Source: an uncultured Bacteroidota bacterium (GTDB lineage Bacteria; Bacteroidota; Bacteroidia; Chitinophagales; Chitinophagaceae). Taken from it: a stretch of 38,517 nt of DNA. Below the pieces are notes generated by a model. The model saw only the letters and a program-made list of their open reading frames with translations. It made no database searches and was not told the origin of the DNA. The stretch is taken from contig CAJATB010000007.1 in the NCBI GenBank assembly GCA_903944755.1, positions 1 through 38,517 on the forward strand. The letters are read 5' to 3'. The position numbers were made by a program, and so were the translations under genes. Positions 8,377 through 15,924 of this stretch are shown in pieces. Position 1 is the first letter of the stretch. Each line of letters begins with the position of its first letter.

Positions 8377-9825
8377 TTAGTTAATATGTGCTAGTACTAA
8401 TTCTTTAACTTTGTTTAATGCGATACGCTCTTGTAACATGCTGTCACGGTAGCGTATAGTCACAGTACCGTCCTCTTTTGTTTGATGGTCAATGGTAACG
8501 CAAAAAGGTGTTCCAATTGCATCCTGCCTACGGTACCTTTTACCAATGGCGTCCTTTTCTTCATAAAAGCAATGGAATGATTTCTTACAATCCTCCATTA
8601 ATTCTTTCGCCAATTCTGGTAAGCCGTCCTTTTTAGTCAATGGTAAAATTGCCAATTTATTAGGAGCAATTTTAGCAGGCAAATGCAGCACCACTCTTAA
8701 ATCAGTTGTGCCGTCTTCTTTATTAATTGTTTCTTCCTCGTAGGAATTAGCTAATATTAATAAAAACATCCTATCTAATCCAATAGATGTCTCAATTACA
8801 TAAGGCACATAATGTTGATTAATTTCTGTATCAAAGTATTGCAACTTCTTTTTGCTGAATTCTTGATGACGTGTTAAATCAAAGTCAGTCCTAGAATGTA
8901 TACCCTCCACTTCCTTAAAGCCAAACGGGAATTCATATTCAATATCAACAGCTGCGTCCGCATAGTGGGCTAACTTAATATGGTCATGAAAACGGTATTT
9001 AGCAGCGTCAATTCCTAAACTTAAATGCCATTTCATTCTTTCTTCTTTCCAATGCGCATACCATTCTTTTTGAGTGCCTGGTTTAATAAAAAACTGCATC
9101 TCCATTTGTTCAAATTCACGCATCCTGAAAATAAACTGACGTGCCACAATTTCATTCCTAAAAGCTTTTCCTGTTTGTGCAATTCCGAAAGGAATTTTCA
9201 TCCTTGCAGTCTTTTGTACATTCAAGAAATTCACGAAAATACCTTGAGCAGTTTCGGGCCTTAGGTAAATGGTATTTGCATCCTCCGCAATGGAGCCTAA
9301 TTCAGTCGAAAACATCAAATTAAATTGACGTATTTCGGTCCAATTTCCTGTACCACTAACGCTGCAATGAATTTTATTGTCTTCAATTAATTTTTTCAAT
9401 CCAGCAAAATCATCGTTGGCCAACAATACCTCCATGTCAGCAATCAACTTGTCGGCTGCTTCTTTATCCCCTTCTTTAATTAATTTGTCCGCATGTCCTT
9501 CTATTAAATGGTCAACACGGTATCTTTTTTTACTATCCTTATTATCAATTAATGGGTCGCTAAAACTATCAACGTGTCCACTTGCTTTCCAAGTGGTTGG
9601 ATGCATAAATATAGCGGCGTCTATTCCCACTATATTTTCATTCATTTGCGTCATGCTACTCCACCAATAATCGCGGATATTCTTTTTTAACTGAGAGCCA
9701 TAAGGGCCGTAATCATACACAGCACTTAATCCATCGTAGATTTCGCTACTTGGAAACACGAATCCATATTCTTTGGCATGGGAAATAATAGCGGGTAATG
9801 TATTATCTGAAGTTGCTTTACTCAT
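8377..9825 (-). CDS. glyQS: Glycyl-tRNA synthetase, single-chain dimeric type
   Basis: A 482-residue class II synthetase that charges tRNA-Gly. It has the opening AKEYGFVFPSSEIYDGL and YDYGPYG typical of bacterial/eukaryotic-type GlyRS, class II motif 2 around FRNEIVARQ and REFEQMEMQFF, motif 3 as SIGLDRM, and a C-terminal anticodon-binding domain (KLAILPLTKK, RYRRQDAIGTPF, TIRYRD). Length matches the homodimeric family rather than the separate alpha/beta type. The frame also permits a TTG at 9834, but that codon is part of a TATATTTG promoter box, so I chose the ATG at 9825, which makes the mRNA essentially leaderless. The gene follows the MazG-like gene by 27 bases and seems to have its own promoter. 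Confidence 0.96.
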   Translation of the reverse strand: MSKATSDNTLPAIISHAKEYGFVFPSSEIYDGLSAVYDYGPYGSQLKKNIRDYWWSSMTQMNENIVGIDAAIFMHPTTWKASGHVDSFSDPLIDNKDSKKRYRVDHLIEGHADKLIKEGDKEAADKLIADMEVLLANDDFAGLKKLIEDNKIHCSVSGTGNWTEIRQFNLMFSTELGSIAEDANTIYLRPETAQGIFVNFLNVQKTARMKIPFGIAQTGKAFRNEIVARQFIFRMREFEQMEMQFFIKPGTQKEWYAHWKEERMKWHLSLGIDAAKYRFHDHIKLAHYADAAVDIEYEFPFGFKEVEGIHSRTDFDLTRHQEFSKKKLQYFDTEINQHYVPYVIETSIGLDRMFLLILANSYEEETINKEDGTTDLRVVLHLPAKIAPNKLAILPLTKKDGLPELAKELMEDCKKSFHCFYEEKDAIGKRYRRQDAIGTPFCVTIDHQTKEDGTVTIRYRDSMLQERIALNKVKELVLAHIN

Positions 9826-9831
9826 AGGCTG

Positions 9832-9839
9832 CAAATATA
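9832..9839 (-). promoter_or_regulatory. -7 promoter box of glyQS
   Basis: TATATTTG on the minus strand matches TAnnTTTG, with a TTG 22 bases upstream inside the MazG-like gene's last codons. The box ends 6 bases before the ATG at 9825, predicting transcription from about the start codon. Confidence 0.55.
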
Positions 9840-9852
9840 CTGACAGAAAGGA

Positions 9853-10194
9853 TTATCGGTGCAATTTTTCGTTGTTTTGATGCCTAGTCGCGTCCCGACT
9901 GGTTTTCTTCTGTATATTTTTATCTAAAGCGGCCGCCAAATCCACACCCGTTTGATTGGCTAAACAAATGAGTACAAATAGGACATCCGCCATTTCGTCG
10001 GCGAGTAATAATTCCTCCTCCTTGTTTTTAAAGGACTGATCCCCAAACTTACGTACCATAATCCTGGATAATTCCCCCACCTCCTCCATTAAAATACCCA
10101 AATTAGTGAGCTCACTAAAGTACTTAACCCCCACTGTTTTTATCCAATGGTCAACTTGTTCCTGGGCTTGCTGAATGGTTTTTGAATTTGACAT
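9853..10194 (-). CDS. MazG-like nucleotide pyrophosphohydrolase
   Basis: A 113-residue all-alpha NTP pyrophosphohydrolase of the MazG/dUTPase-like superfamily, which hydrolyses (d)NTPs to monophosphates and pyrophosphate to clean the nucleotide pool. The metal-binding motif is complete: EEVGEL with Glu37, Glu38 and Glu41, followed by EMADVLF with Glu67 and Asp70. The single-domain length fits a small homo-oligomeric MazG rather than the two-domain E. coli enzyme. The gene lies 40 bases downstream of dtd on the same strand, probably in one transcript; both could act in quality control of building blocks. The exact nucleotide substrate cannot be read from the sequence. Confidence 0.88.
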   Translation of the reverse strand: MSNSKTIQQAQEQVDHWIKTVGVKYFSELTNLGILMEEVGELSRIMVRKFGDQSFKNKEEELLLADEMADVLFVLICLANQTGVDLAAALDKNIQKKTSRDATRHQNNEKLHR

Positions 10195-10234
10195 AGTATA
10201 ATTGGCTAAAGTGTTGGAGTGATTGTTAAATGAA

Positions 10235-10687
10235 TTATTCTTTGTTTTTAGAATCTACTATTATGGTAACCGGGCCATCATTCACTAGTGCTACTTGCAT
10301 GTCAGCCCCAAATTTGCCGGTTTGAACCGGTTTCCCCAAGTCTTTATTCAATTGCTCAATAAATGATTCATACAAAGGTATTGCCACTTCAGGTTTAGCC
10401 GCAACAATGTAGGATGGCCTATTCCCTTTTTTGGTAGAAGCGTGTAATGTAAACTGACTCACCAATAAGATATCCCCTCCTGTTTCTTTGATACTTAAAT
10501 TCATTACACCTTCGGGATCGTCAAAAATACGCATACTGGTAATTTTGTTAGCTAACCACTCAATATCATCCTTGCCGTCGGCGTTTTCAATACCTATTAA
10601 AACCATTAAGCCTCCTTTAATAGACCCAATAATTTCATCACTTACCGTGACACTAGCCGCCTTTACCCGTTGTATTACCACTCTCAT
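10235..10687 (-). CDS. dtd: D-aminoacyl-tRNA deacylase
   Basis: A 150-residue homodimeric enzyme that hydrolyses D-aminoacyl-tRNA (and mischarged glycyl-tRNA-Ala), recycling tRNA and keeping D-residues out of proteins. The start MRVVIQRVKAASV is standard. The SQFTL motif is at 77-81 with catalytic-pocket Thr80, and the cross-subunit Gly-Pro motif occurs as NDGPVT near residue 137. Length is typical. It heads a minus-strand group with the MazG-like gene and glyQS; pairing with glycyl-tRNA synthetase is sensible because Dtd also proofreads glycine, but that link is an inference. A weak -7-like TATCTTCA lies at 10714-10707. Confidence 0.96.
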   Translation of the reverse strand: MRVVIQRVKAASVTVSDEIIGSIKGGLMVLIGIENADGKDDIEWLANKITSMRIFDDPEGVMNLSIKETGGDILLVSQFTLHASTKKGNRPSYIVAAKPEVAIPLYESFIEQLNKDLGKPVQTGKFGADMQVALVNDGPVTIIVDSKNKE

Positions 10688-10755
10688 AAATGCCTGTTTT
10701 ACTCCATGAAGATAAACAAAACTATTTTCACTAATTTAGCTGTAATTTCAATCCC

Positions 10756-12252
10756 TTGAGTAGTATAAAAAAATTAGCCGGTCAAACTGCATGGTATGGT
10801 CTTAGCTCAATAGCCGCTAGGTTTATTAGCTATTTATTGACGCCGTACTTGACATATAAGCTTACCGAAGTAGCTTATGGGGAGCAATCTATCGTTTATG
10901 CATTTATTCCTTTTTTAAATGTCATTGTCACACATGGAATGGAAACGGCTTATTTCCGATTTGGCACTAAAGAAAACGAGGAAAAAATTTACCACACCAG
11001 TAGCTTCTCCATGATTTTTGTCACGGCACTGGTTATTATTGGATTACTTTATTGGAGCGCCCCTTTGTCGCAATTACTACAAATTACCATACACCCTGAA
11101 TACATCAATTTAGTGGCTTGGATTGTAGCGCTTGATGCACTTGCAACTATTCCTTTTTCAAGACTGCGCATGCAAGAAAAACCAAAAAAATTCGCACTTA
11201 TTAAAGTGGGTGGTATTTTGATAAATGTAATTTCAACTTATGTTTTAATAAGCACCCTGCCACAATACGCTTCAACAAATCCTGATACTTTTATTAGTAG
11301 CTTATACAAACCAGGATGGGAAGTGGGCTATATATTAGTGGCTGGTGTAATACAAAATGTTTTTGTATTACTACTATTGCAAAAAGAAATAAGGGCTTTA
11401 CGCTTTTCATTTGATTTTAAATTATGGAGAGAAATGATGGTGTACGCTTTGCCCTTGATACTCGTAGGATTTGGCGGCATGATAAACGAAACCCTAGACC
11501 GTATTATGTTGGGCTGGTGGGCGCCAGGAGGCAGTCCTGAAGCGAATAAAGCATTGGTAGGCATTTACAGCGCTTGTTATAAATTAGCCATTTTAATTAC
11601 CATTTCCATACAAGCTTTTCGCATGGGTGCCGAACCTTTTTTCTTTAAACAGGCCCAAAGCGATAATGCACAAAAAACCTACGCTAGGGTGATGAAATTT
11701 TTTGTCATCACATTGTGTATCATGTTCTTGGGGGTCGTTTTGTATATTGATATTTGGAAACAATTTATTCAAAACCCTGCTATGCATGTAGGTTTGAAAG
11801 TAGTACCAATACTACTTATTGCCAATATGTTCTTAGGCGTTTACTATAATTTAAGTATTTGGTATAAGTTAAGTAACAAAACAATGGCCGGTGCTTGGAT
11901 TACGCTATTAGGGGCCACCATAACTATATTAATTAATTACATCGCTATTCCACATTTTGGATATATGGCAAGCGCTTGGGCCACTTTCTTTTGCTATGGC
12001 ACGATGATGTTTGTGAGCTACAAGTGGGGGCAAAGAATTTATCCTGTACCTTATGCAACTAAGAAATTAATTGCCTATTTCATGATTACACTCGTGTTAT
12101 ATGGGATTAATTTACTGATTCATGCTGTTTCAAAAAATGCACCGTTTAACTATTTATTTGCAACCATTTTACTTTTTACCTTTATTATTTTTGTAGCAAA
12201 AATAGAAAGGAAAGAACTTCAAAATATTTTAAGAAAACCAGTACAAAATTAG
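10756..12252 (+). CDS. Oligosaccharide/polysaccharide flippase of the MOP superfamily
   Basis: A 498-residue polytopic inner-membrane protein with about 12-14 hydrophobic segments, of the Wzx/MurJ-like polysaccharide transporter group, which flips lipid-linked sugars across the membrane. The opening IKKLAGQTAWYGLSSIAARF and the internal stretch LPLILVGFGGMINETLDRIML are typical of Bacteroidota lipopolysaccharide biosynthesis proteins. I used the TTG at 10756 because the next in-frame Met is near residue 62, past the first membrane helix. No glycosyltransferases are adjacent, so the carried glycan is unknown; a MurJ-like role with lipid II is an alternative. The gene is divergent from dtd (68 bases apart), and the next gene begins 10 bases after its stop. 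Confidence 0.85.
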   Translation: MSSIKKLAGQTAWYGLSSIAARFISYLLTPYLTYKLTEVAYGEQSIVYAFIPFLNVIVTHGMETAYFRFGTKENEEKIYHTSSFSMIFVTALVIIGLLYWSAPLSQLLQITIHPEYINLVAWIVALDALATIPFSRLRMQEKPKKFALIKVGGILINVISTYVLISTLPQYASTNPDTFISSLYKPGWEVGYILVAGVIQNVFVLLLLQKEIRALRFSFDFKLWREMMVYALPLILVGFGGMINETLDRIMLGWWAPGGSPEANKALVGIYSACYKLAILITISIQAFRMGAEPFFFKQAQSDNAQKTYARVMKFFVITLCIMFLGVVLYIDIWKQFIQNPAMHVGLKVVPILLIANMFLGVYYNLSIWYKLSNKTMAGAWITLLGATITILINYIAIPHFGYMASAWATFFCYGTMMFVSYKWGQRIYPVPYATKKLIAYFMITLVLYGINLLIHAVSKNAPFNYLFATILLFTFIIFVAKIERKELQNILRKPVQN

Positions 12253-12262
12253 CATACTAAAA

Positions 12263-12733
12263 ATGGCAGAAGATTTAAGCATATTAAAGGGAACTAAAAC
12301 AGCACAATACGAATCCTTAGTCCCTCAAATTAAAGGTTTACTTGAAGGAGAAACAAATTTAGTAGCCAACCTGGCAAATATTGCTGCTGCATTAAAGGAG
12401 CAATTCAATTGGTGGTGGGTTGGCTTTTATTGGATTCAGGAGGATGAATTAGTACTGGGTCCATTCCAAGGGCCAGTGGCCTGCACTAGGATAAAAAAGG
12501 GTCGTGGGGTTTGTGGGAAAAGTTGGGAAATAGAAAAAACATTGATCGTGGAAGATGTAGCGCAATTTCCTGGTCATATTGCCTGTAGCAGTTTCTCAAA
12601 ATCTGAGATAGTAGTCCCTGTTTTCAAAAATGGTCAAATTGTAGGTGTACTAGATGTAGATAGCGAACATTTGGCACATTTTGATGAGACAGACCGCGCC
12701 TTTCTTGAAAAAATTGTGGGTTTGATACCATAG
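12263..12733 (+). CDS. msrC: Free methionine-(R)-sulfoxide reductase (GAF domain)
   Basis: A 156-residue single GAF-domain enzyme that reduces free methionine-R-sulfoxide, part of oxidative damage repair in the cytoplasm. The conserved substrate-pocket stretch NWWWVGFYW spans 49-57. Three cysteines at 74 (PVACTRI), 84 (RGVCGKSW) and 108 (HIACSS) have the same spacing as Cys84, Cys94 and Cys118 of the E. coli enzyme, the last being the catalytic residue in that family. IVVPVF and GVLDVDSE complete the GAF core. The gene follows the flippase by 10 bases and probably shares its transcript, without an evident functional tie. Confidence 0.93.
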   Translation: MAEDLSILKGTKTAQYESLVPQIKGLLEGETNLVANLANIAAALKEQFNWWWVGFYWIQEDELVLGPFQGPVACTRIKKGRGVCGKSWEIEKTLIVEDVAQFPGHIACSSFSKSEIVVPVFKNGQIVGVLDVDSEHLAHFDETDRAFLEKIVGLIP

Positions 12734-12770
12734 GAAGCTTCAAAAAATAGATAAAATTGAAAAAATCAAT

Positions 12771-12778
12771 TAAGTTTG
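12771..12778 (+). promoter_or_regulatory. -7 promoter box of tRNA-Leu
   Basis: TAAGTTTG matches TAnnTTTG and ends 10 bases before the mature tRNA 5' end, leaving a very short precursor leader. A -33 TTG at the usual distance is not evident. Confidence 0.5.
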
Positions 12779-12788
12779 CAGCCCCTAA

Positions 12789-12870
12789 GCGGATGTGGCG
12801 AAATTGGCAGACGCACTAGACTTAGGATCTAGCGCCGCGAGGCGTGTGGGTTCGACCCCCTCCATCCGCA
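12789..12870 (+). tRNA. tRNA-Leu (anticodon UAG)
   Basis: An 82-nt class II tRNA. The acceptor stem GCGGATG/CATCCGC pairs perfectly with discriminator A. The D arm contains GGCGAAATTGGCAGACGC. The anticodon stem CTAGA/TCTAG encloses loop CTTAGGA, giving anticodon TAG at 12823-12825, which reads CUA and related Leu codons. A variable arm CGCC-GCGA-GGCG follows. The T loop is TTCGACC, with stem GTGGG/CCCTC containing one T-T mismatch. CCA is not encoded. The long variable arm and A73 agree with leucine identity. Confidence 0.96.
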
Positions 12871-12872
12871 CT

Positions 12873-12904
12873 AAAGCCTTCCAATTCATTTTGGAAGGCT
12901 TTTT
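12873..12904 (+). terminator. Intrinsic terminator of tRNA-Leu
   Basis: A 12-bp perfect stem (AAAGCCTTCCAA with complement) around loop TTCATT ends in a T-run, starting 3 bases after the tRNA. Confidence 0.9.
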
Positions 12905-12960
12905 AGTTTAATTTATGCCAGTTTTATTAAGCCATTCGCAAATAGTTAACCCCAAAATCG

Positions 12961-12968
12961 TAACTTCG
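12961..12968 (+). promoter_or_regulatory. -7-like promoter box of tig
   Basis: TAACTTCG followed by CACCCC resembles the TAnnTTTG consensus with one mismatch. The predicted start near 12973 gives a leader of about 40 nt to the tig ATG. Confidence 0.45.
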
Positions 12969-13011
12969 CACCCCTTAAACACTATAATTAAGTAGAAAAA
13001 TATAAAGTATT

Positions 13012-14373
13012 ATGGCAACTGTAAAAAGAGAAAACATTGGACTATTAAACGACAAGTTAACAGTCAACATCACTAAAGAAGATTACTTAAAGAATTACGA
13101 GGCTGGTTTAAAGAAGCATGCAAAAAATGCTACCATTCCTGGATTTAGAAAAGGAATGGTGCCGACTGGATTAATTAAAAAAATGTATGGCCATTCAGTT
13201 TTCACAGATGAGATATTAAAAACTGTAGAAAAGGAAATGAATCAATACATCGCTAAAGAGAAAATTGAAATATTCGCACAGCCATTGCCATTAGATTCGC
13301 AATTAGCCAATATGGATTTTAACAATCCTGCCAACTACGATTTTTCATTTGAAGTTGGATTAAAGCCAACATTCGAATTAAAAGTAAAGGATACAAAAGT
13401 GATACGTTATAAGGTTGAAGTAACTCCTGAAATGATTCAAGCAGAATTAGAAAGGCTTCAAACCAGAAACGGTAACATGACCGAACCCGAAGTTGCAGAT
13501 AGCGAGGAAAATGTGTTGAACGTGACTTTTATTGAGTCCGACGCAGCAGGAAATGAAATTGAAGGTGGTATTAAAAAAGACAACTCTTTATTGATTAAAT
13601 ATTTTACTGATAAAGTAAGAAAACAATTCTTAGGCAAGAAAAAAGACGAGAGCGCTGTAATTCAATTGAGCAAAGCTTTTGATGATAAAGAACTAGATGT
13701 TATCATAGCGGATTTAGGTTTAACGAAGGAGGATGGTGAAAAATATTTCAAACTAATTATTACCAAAGTGGGATTAGTTGAAAAAGCTCCATTGGAAGCA
13801 CCTTTATTCTTAGCCACCTACCCTAACCAAGCAATCACAACAGAAGCTGAATTTAGAGAAGCTATTAAAAAAGACATTGAAGGCTATTTCGATCAACAAG
13901 CAAAGAACCAAATTCACGACCAAATATACCACGCATTAATTGACAACACGAAAATGGAATTCCCTGTTGAATTCTTAAAACGTTGGTTAAGGAATGGTGG
14001 TGAAAAAAGAAGAACGGATGAAGAAGCAGAAAAAGAATATCCTGTTTTCCAAGACCAATTAAAATGGACTTTAATTAGTACACAATTAATGACAGATCAT
14101 AAAATTGAAGTAGTTGCTGAAGATTTGAAGAACTTCGCAAAACAACAATTAATGAGCTATATGGGTGGCCAATTGGGTGCATTAGGTGACAATGACCAAT
14201 GGTTAGAAGATTATGCAGCTAGAATGATGCAAGACAGAAAATTTGTAGAAGATAGTTACCAACGTATTAGCACTGATAAATTATTTAATGCGATTGAGGC
14301 GGAAGTAACTGCAAAAGAAGAAAAAATCTCTTCTGAGAAATTTGCGGAAAAGCTGAACAACCACCAACATTAA
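13012..14373 (+). CDS. tig: Trigger factor chaperone
   Basis: Trigger factor binds the ribosome exit tunnel and shields nascent chains. In this 453-residue protein the ribosome-binding N-domain carries the signature IPGFRKG at about residues 43-49, in the loop that contacts ribosomal protein L23. The middle region (about 155-260) is the position of the FKBP-type prolyl isomerase domain, but its sequence is strongly diverged, as is usual in Bacteroidota, so isomerase activity is doubtful. The long, charged, helical C-terminal part forms the substrate cradle. It stands upstream of clpP-clpP-clpX, the common bacterial tig-clpP-clpX order, but a terminator and a 200-base gap separate it from clpP, so the genes are probably separately transcribed. 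Confidence 0.94.
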   Translation: MATVKRENIGLLNDKLTVNITKEDYLKNYEAGLKKHAKNATIPGFRKGMVPTGLIKKMYGHSVFTDEILKTVEKEMNQYIAKEKIEIFAQPLPLDSQLANMDFNNPANYDFSFEVGLKPTFELKVKDTKVIRYKVEVTPEMIQAELERLQTRNGNMTEPEVADSEENVLNVTFIESDAAGNEIEGGIKKDNSLLIKYFTDKVRKQFLGKKKDESAVIQLSKAFDDKELDVIIADLGLTKEDGEKYFKLIITKVGLVEKAPLEAPLFLATYPNQAITTEAEFREAIKKDIEGYFDQQAKNQIHDQIYHALIDNTKMEFPVEFLKRWLRNGGEKRRTDEEAEKEYPVFQDQLKWTLISTQLMTDHKIEVVAEDLKNFAKQQLMSYMGGQLGALGDNDQWLEDYAARMMQDRKFVEDSYQRISTDKLFNAIEAEVTAKEEKISSEKFAEKLNNHQH

Positions 14374-14393
14374 TTTAAACTACTTAACTTTTC

Positions 14394-14418
14394 AAAAGCC
14401 TCCGTTTGGGGGCTTTTT
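14394..14418 (+). terminator. Intrinsic terminator after tig
   Basis: Arms AAAAGCCTCC and GGGGGCTTTT pair over 10 bp with one T-G wobble around loop GTTT, followed by T. It lies 20 bases after the tig stop. Confidence 0.85.
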
Positions 14419-14509
14419 GGTTTATTTAGCCTGCCATTACTGTCAGTTTTAGAAAACAATTGTTATTCAGGTAGTTAAGTTTCTATTGTAAGCCCTATAT
14501 CGGCAAAAT

Positions 14510-14525
14510 TGGCACCGTTTTTGTA
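14510..14525 (+). promoter_or_regulatory. Possible sigma-54 (-24/-12) element upstream of the Clp operon
   Basis: TGGCAC, five bases, then TTGTA fits the sigma-54 pattern TGGCAC-N5-TTGCA except for the -12 C (here T). It lies 49 bases before the clpP ATG. A TACCTTTA sequence at 14547-14554 could instead be a sigma-A-type -7 box, so the assignment is tentative. Confidence 0.35.
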
Positions 14526-14573
14526 GTTCCTTTGGGTACAAGGTTTTACCTTTACATACTGAAAAAATAAACT

Positions 14574-15260
14574 ATGAACATAGGAAAAGAATTTGAGCAA
14601 TATGCTATCAAACACAGAGGCATTAGCAGTAACAGCTTATACCAATATCAAAATAGCGTTACCAACCTTACCCCTTATATTATTGAGGAAAGGCCAATGA
14701 ACGTGGCAAGCATGGATGTGTTTAGCCGTCTAATGATGGACCGAATTATATTCCTTGGCGAAGGCATTAATGATTATGTTGCCAATATTGTAACCGCGCA
14801 ATTATTGTTCCTAGAAAGTACAGATCGTACTAAGGATATTCAAATGTATATCAATAGCCCAGGTGGAAGCGTTTATGCAGGATTAGGTATTTATGACACA
14901 ATGCAGTTTATCAGTCCCGATGTGGCAACTATTTGTACTGGAATGGCCGCAAGCATGGGAGCTATACTATTATGTGCGGGAGTAGAAGGAAAACGAACAG
15001 CGTTGAAGCATAGCAGAATTATGTTACACCAACCAAGTGGTGCTATTGGAGGACAAGCATCGGATATTGAAATCACCGCCAAGGAAATTAAGAAATTGAG
15101 AATAGAATTGTATGAAGTAATAGCGCATCATACACATAAGGATTTAGAAGTAGTTACCAAGGATTGCGATAGAGATTTTTGGATGACCGCTGCAGAAGGT
15201 AAAGAATACGGATTGGTTGACGAAGTGTTATTAACCAACCCCCGTAAGTTGAAGAAGTAA
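14574..15260 (+). CDS. clpP: ATP-dependent Clp protease proteolytic subunit, first copy
   Basis: A 228-residue serine peptidase subunit that forms the tetradecameric degradation chamber used by ClpX. The catalytic triad is complete: Ser127 in GMAASMGA, His152 in MLHQPSG, and Asp201 in CDRDFW. The segment YIIEERPMNVASMDVFSR (35-52) matches the canonical axial-loop and N-terminal region, so this copy resembles ordinary ClpP; residues 1-34 would be a removable propeptide or extension. It is followed 32 bases later by a second clpP and then clpX, which indicates one operon. The upstream region has a sigma-54-like sequence. Confidence 0.96.
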   Translation: MNIGKEFEQYAIKHRGISSNSLYQYQNSVTNLTPYIIEERPMNVASMDVFSRLMMDRIIFLGEGINDYVANIVTAQLLFLESTDRTKDIQMYINSPGGSVYAGLGIYDTMQFISPDVATICTGMAASMGAILLCAGVEGKRTALKHSRIMLHQPSGAIGGQASDIEITAKEIKKLRIELYEVIAHHTHKDLEVVTKDCDRDFWMTAAEGKEYGLVDEVLLTNPRKLKK

Positions 15261-15292
15261 AACCTAATTAATAATTAATTCAATTTGATTGT

Positions 15293-15913
15293 ATGATACT
15301 AAGTAACAAATTTATAATGCACGAGGAAGAGGAACCAAAGGAAGAAAAGAAAGAAGAAGCAGCTCCCTTTTTAAATAAAAAAATGGAACAGATTTTCTTT
15401 GAAAAAAGAGCCATTTATTTATGGGGTGTTGTTGACGATAAATCAGCTAAGGACATTGTGACAAAATTATTATTACTTGACTCCGATAAGCCAGGCGCTG
15501 ATATTAATTTTTATATTAACAGCCCAGGTGGTGTGGTTACAAGTGGCATGGTTATGTTTGATACCATGAATTTAATACAAAGCCCGGTACATACTACCTG
15601 CATGGGATTGGCTGCGAGTATGGGATCTATCTTACTTAGCATGGGCGAAAAAGGGAGCCGATCTATTTTTCCACACGGCGAAGTAATGATACACCAACCA
15701 AGTTTGGGTGGTTATTTTCAAGCCACAAGTGCGGACATTGAAATTCAAGCAGAACAAATTAGGAAAACAAAAGAATTAGGGGCAAAAATATTAGCAAAAA
15801 ACTGTGGCAAAACACTTGAACAAGTATTACGTGATTTTGACAGAGACTATTGGATGAATGCAGAAGAAGCAGTTGCTTATGGCATTGTTGATAAAATTGC
15901 AACGCACCTATAA
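15293..15913 (+). CDS. clpP: ATP-dependent Clp protease proteolytic subunit, second copy with atypical N-terminus
   Basis: A 206-residue ClpP paralogue with an intact triad: Ser109 in GLAASMGS, His134 in MIHQPSLGG and Asp185 in FDRDYW. The core aligns with the first copy from about FYINSPGG onward. Its N-terminus differs: an acidic/lysine stretch (EEEEPKEEKKEE, 11-22) and then PFLNKKMEQIFFEKRAIYLWG replace the usual axial-loop sequence. It could form a mixed ClpP1P2 chamber with the neighbour or a separate ring. A second ATG at residue 9 could also be the start, and removes little of the charged region. clpX begins 11 bases after its stop. Confidence 0.94.
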   Translation: MILSNKFIMHEEEEPKEEKKEEAAPFLNKKMEQIFFEKRAIYLWGVVDDKSAKDIVTKLLLLDSDKPGADINFYINSPGGVVTSGMVMFDTMNLIQSPVHTTCMGLAASMGSILLSMGEKGSRSIFPHGEVMIHQPSLGGYFQATSADIEIQAEQIRKTKELGAKILAKNCGKTLEQVLRDFDRDYWMNAEEAVAYGIVDKIATHL

Positions 15914-15924
15914 ATAACTATACT

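Noticed and set aside
9834..9836. TTG at 9834 as glyQS start
   Set aside because: It is part of a TATATTTG promoter box and would precede the transcription start; the ATG at 9825 fits better.
12660..12690. TTGGCACA inside msrC and a TTGGCACT inside lpxC/fabZ as sigma-54 sites
   Set aside because: Both are in conserved coding sequence and lack a correctly spaced -12 TTGC.
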